Part shown: positions 60,164 to 64,000 of the stretch, in pieces
Layout of the letters: the number at the start of each line of letters is the position of its first letter
Numbering within the stretch: the stretch's first letter is position 1
NCBI GenBank assembly: GCA_038503035.1
Contig: JAVSML010024431.1
Span: 124,001-188,000, forward strand
Length of the DNA: 64,000 bases
Direction of reading: 5' to 3'
Source of the DNA: Crocodylus rhombifer
Taxonomy: Eukaryota; Chordata; Crocodylia; Crocodylidae
Position numbers and translations under genes: made by a program
The notes under the pieces: generated by a model
Databases searched by the model: none
What the model was told of the DNA's origin: nothing
The model's input: the letters and a program-made list of their open reading frames with translations, nothing else

Positions 60164-61185
60164 TGTAACAGGCTGGCCTTTTAGGGTTGGGTCTCCAGCT
60201 GCCCACCTGTTCAGGGCTAAACTTCCACCTCTCTCAGCTGCCACACCTTGATGGAAATAAATATGATTGTTGCTGTTTCTAAGGTGGGAGGCTGCCAATT
60301 GCTCTCCCTCCTGATGCCAAGGGCCTTGATATACGCTCCAGCCTCCCCTTACATGTGTCCCATGTCTCACTGATATTGATTCTCACATTTGGTCTTTCTA
60401 TATTGTCACATCCAGTATTTCCCTATTCACAATTCAGTATTTTTGGCCCTCATTAGGGCCACTCATCTTTACTGCCCTCAACTGTGCCAATTACATACCA
60501 GCCACTTCACTGGGCCACTCTAAACACTTGGCCCTTAACCAGGGCCATACTCAGCCCCTCACTGGGCCACTTTACTATCACTCAGCCCCTCACTGGGCCT
60601 TCTGCCCGCTTCCTAGGGCCACACTCTCTCTGCCCCCTCACTGGGGCCACTGAGATATTCCACCCTGTGGGCTCAGGTGGCTGCCACCATGCTTGACCCC
60701 CTCCACTGGGCGCAGGCAGCCGCAACGCTGTGCTTTCCTGGCCTACTCTCCTTTGGTATTTTAACCTGCCTATAGGCGGGGGCTGGGGTTTTCTGGCACC
60801 CCTCCTTGCCTTTCACTGGGGAGGTAACTGGCCTGGCATTTCTTGGGGACTCCCCTGCCACAGGGAGTCCCACAAGGCCACCCTTCCCTAGCAGGGTGCA
60901 GTTGTAGGTCATACCCAGGACCAGGAGCCTCCAAACCATCCCCATAACTCCTGCCCTTACCTCCAAGATGTTCCAGGAGCAGCTCATCCTTGCCTGCTCA
61001 GCTCAGACTGCTGCTTCTCTCTCTGAGGGCCTGGGTTAAAATGGAGGCAGCTCCACCTCTTCAGCCAATCCCAGGGTCTTGCCATGGTCATGTGCTAGCC
61101 TTGATGAGGCTAGCACCCACCTGCCAGCTGCTCCACTGCCAACTTGAAACGTTAAAGTGGCAGGCACTGCAGGTGCCCTACCACA
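60164..61185. mobile_element. Probable solo LTR, 1022 bp
   Basis: It begins TGTAACAGG and ends CTACCACA (TG...CA), and is flanked by identical GCCAC at 60159-60163 and 61186-61190, a 5-bp duplication typical of LTR retroelements. The interior is GC-rich. 60500-60660 carries repeated CACTGGGCCACT, CCCCTCACTGGGCC and CTCACTGGGGCCAC words. No internal coding region or second LTR lies in the window, so it is best read as a solo LTR left by recombination. Orientation is uncertain: an AATAAA at about 60256 on the plus strand is too near the left end to be a normal poly(A) signal. Confidence 0.65.
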
Positions 61186-61190
61186 GCCAC

Positions 61191-64000
61191 CTCTCAAACC
61201 CACCCATGCTTCATCAGTACAGAACTCAATTATGTTATCTGGGTAAAATTATTACATCATAAGGCAGCTCTGCTTTACTCTGCTTGGCTTCCAGTGGTGC
61301 TACCATTCTAATGTTTTACAATTTTTTTACAGTCTTGTTTCATACACAGTTAAGAAAAAAGATTCAGTAAAATAAAACTGTTTTAGTAATTTTAAAAGGG
61401 ATTTTAAATGGCATACACTTTATTAAGGTTGATGAAAATGACACCAGTGTCAGAGGGCAACAGGTTGCTAATAAATACCATAGTTTAAGAAAGTACTATT
61501 CTTGTCACTGAAAAAAATATTCTGCAAAAAATAATACTAGTGTAATTCATTTTTGAAAGCTATGGAGACTTCTTAGATGAGAAATGTAGTTATTAAACGT
61601 ACAAGTACACAATATGTTGTAATGAAATGTTTGTGCTACACACTTCATTAAATGTTTTGTGAGCCATCTGGGAAATTCCAATTCTCCCACACCAAGAAAC
61701 ATGTTTATACATGGTTGTATCACTAGAGGGAGTGCATAGAGCTGCACTGAAAAAATAAAATGTACTACCTAGTGACTTAAGCCTCAAAGTGAAAACAAAT
61801 ATGGGCAAGACTCACTGATGGGAGAATTTTATGTATTCTTTTAGTAAAAGAGGTGTGGGTCACAAATTTGATTTACACCTCCGCACTTAATATTACCAGA
61901 AAGAAGTTAAGATGGAACCTTTCACATGTCTTTTGAATGATATGGTTGGAAAAAGCTGACAACTTTGTGTACAACACATGTCTCTTGGAAGAAAACGTGC
62001 TGTCATATAACGTGGTGAAAAGCTTAAAAATGCAGAGAGCACAGCAGGGAGTCTTCCAGAAGAATTCAAAGAACTGATAGGTTTGGGATGTGTTGACTGT
62101 TTGATTTACACTATTTCAAGGTAGAAAAATATAGAAAAATAACCACCCCCAGAGGAATTTTACATGAACTCCAAAAAGAGTTGGGGAGTGGGGGAGGGGA
62201 TGAACTGTGGATGCGTAACTGAAAAGAAATACCCACAATATTTTCATGAACCTTTCATGAGTGATTCATTTGAGTTTAATAAAAGGCTTTTGTCTTAATA
62301 GTAGGGGCAGTATCTTAAAATGATATTTTCAGTGCATGTTTTACAATTTTAGATCACTATAATCCATTCACTGTCAGATGTGCAGCTTGCTGAAAAAGCG
62401 ACATGAAAGACAAAAGAATTGACGCAGAAGTCACTGCAACTCATATCACAAAAAGAAAGCCAGGGAGCAGTTAAAAGTACTGCCTCTTCTTAAAAAGAAT
62501 TTACTACCATGCTGTAGGCTGTATACCCAGTAGTGTGTGTATATAAGGAAAACATATTGCTGAAGAAAGTTACAGAAATAATACCTTGTATGGAACACAG
62601 GGAGCTCTCATTTTGCACAAAATGTTTATCATATACTGTCGCCTATTAACTGTAGTGTTTCCTGCAACCAGAATTTCAATTAGGTGATTTGAATAGCACC
62701 ATATAAAATAAAGACTGGCTTTTTAAAAATAATTATTTCATTTTATTGTCAAAGAATTTCATTAATTTCTTAAAGTAATCCCAATAATATATCATTATTT
62801 CCGGGCAAATCCTCAGGACCTAACTCATGTTTTACTCTTTTCTCACTCAAGCAAACTATCAATAGAGTTTGCTCAAGCTGTGTTTGCAGTGTGATTATGT
62901 TTCTGGAATAAACTTTAGAAAGGACCTACCATACTCTGCAGGCAACAAGGGTAGAAAATAACATGACCTTAGGAAGCATCAGCTTTGGAAGCTGTGGAAG
63001 TACATTTCCAGTGAAATCACATAGCCAAGGAGCCAGAGGCTCTACAGGGTGGTTTCTGCACATCTCACAGGGAGGCTGGGCCTGAAACCTATTGCTGAGG
63101 AGATGAATAGAGAGATGCAGCCCAATGCCTCCTTAGTGGAATGACTGGGAACAGATCTCTGCAGACATATTCTCAGATTTCCCCTACCTCAGCCTCTCTC
63201 CACCATGAGAGAAGGCACATGACCTCTAAATAAGATCCTTGACAGGCCAAATTCTGAGGTCCCTACCCCACTTTTATCAATCTTTTCTCAGGCCAACCCT
63301 ACTCTATGGCGGAACTCAAAATTCAGCTATTAATGAAACAATTGACAAGGCGCAGGAAAGAAGGAGAACACAGATTAGAGGAGCAAACTGCTACCAAGCA
63401 ATAATGGAGGAAAATACCAAGAGACCTGATTCTTCTCTTGCTTATAGCAGCTTCCTCTGGTAAAAGGGAGAAGATCAAACTCATTGATTTGGTAAGACAG
63501 AAGGGAATAGCTCTGTGGGAGTAAGGGAAAATGAGTCTGGCCTTCAGCAAATTATATTCTTCATAGAGCACCGTGACATTCCTCCACAATGACATTTAAC
63601 GGGTATGACTGAATTTACCTGCAGGTACAACCTTTAATTTTAGAAATGCTACCACTGAAGATAATTGGGTCTTCAAGTCCATTACAGGAGTCAATGGGTA
63701 TGTTGTTATTGAATACAATGGAAATAGGAATGGGTTCTGTGTCAGTGTCACATTCCTATGTTGTCACATACAGCAAATCACATGCTTTGTTATGTCTAGT
63801 AAATGCAAGCTTCACATTTTAGAAATGACACATTCTACTGAGAAATAAGAACGGTCTCCTGAGAACATATAAACAATGCAGAAATGCAGCATTTGAAAAG
63901 GATCCTTTTTTTCCCCCCAACTCATTTGAAATGGCAGCTCAAAGTTTTAGGCATGAAACTTTATGAACCATAAGTAACACTCTTCCAAATCAAAAGGTCA
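61191..64000. other. AT-rich unique sequence to window end
   Basis: No gene, RNA or transposon end is recognised. A small perfect hairpin (AGCAAACT / AGTTTGCT) lies near 62850-62873. Open frames of about 90 codons or less show no known domain. Confidence 0.55.

Noticed and set aside
60250..60262. AATAAA as the poly(A) signal of the solo LTR on the plus strand
   Set aside because: It lies under 100 bases from the LTR's left end, where U3 should be, so it cannot set orientation.
1..64000. tRNA, rRNA, snRNA genes, CRISPR array or bacterial-type operon
   Set aside because: No cloverleaf with A/B boxes, no known snRNA start, no regularly spaced repeats and no dense coding. The window is vertebrate non-coding DNA.

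Overview
This window reads as vertebrate, non-coding, repeat-bearing DNA. I recognise no host protein-coding gene, exon, rRNA, tRNA or CRISPR array. Open frames rarely exceed 100 codons, and the longest (about 130 to 184 codons) lie in GC-rich repeats where both strands are open at once. The repeat content suggests a sauropsid: a CR1 retroposon end, many short hAT-type elements with 8-bp target duplications, MIR-like remnants and a decayed Ty3/Gypsy element. From memory, the palindromic GATTCGATT-rich repeats look crocodilian (alligator-like). A turtle or another archosaur is not excluded. The DNA is probably intergenic or from a very long intron.

Layout. 1-8.3 kb: AT-rich unique sequence. 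8.3-8.7 kb: hAT-like short element. 10.4-10.9 kb: truncated copy of an ~800-bp fold-back hAT family, with full copies at 19.84-20.63 and 47.04-47.84 kb. 14.0-14.7 kb: decayed L1-like ORF2 fragment, minus strand. 17.0-17.8 kb: nested inverted repeat. 21.9-22.8 kb: internally repeated sequence and a SINE/LINE-tail-like repeat. 28.4-33.3 kb (minus strand): pieces of one Ty3/Gypsy retrotransposon in collinear order. These are an LTR end with AATAAA, a primer-binding-like site, gag, zinc-knuckle/protease, then RT thumb, RNase H and integrase N-terminus. About 2.3 kb of unrelated sequence interrupts it. 33.3-33.7, 37.5-37.7, 41.2-41.9 and 46.1-46.8 kb: further hAT-type short elements. 49.5-50.9, 54.1-54.4 and 56.0-56.2 kb: a second family of inverted-repeat elements flanked by 3-bp duplications. 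53.4-54.6 kb: minus-strand CR1 3' end carrying two nested insertions. 58.9-59.8 kb: GC-rich internally duplicated repeat. 60.16-61.19 kb: probable solo LTR with a 5-bp duplication. 61.2-64 kb: AT-rich unique sequence.

Nothing here works together as a gene system. The information is in the insertion history: ancient MIR, CR1, L1-like and Gypsy remnants, later hit by cut-and-paste short elements. Two hAT elements sit back to back at 46.1-46.8 kb, two sit inside CR1, and one probably sits inside the Gypsy LTR. Repeat assignments rest on terminal repeats, target duplications and translated motifs read by eye. Family names need a library search.
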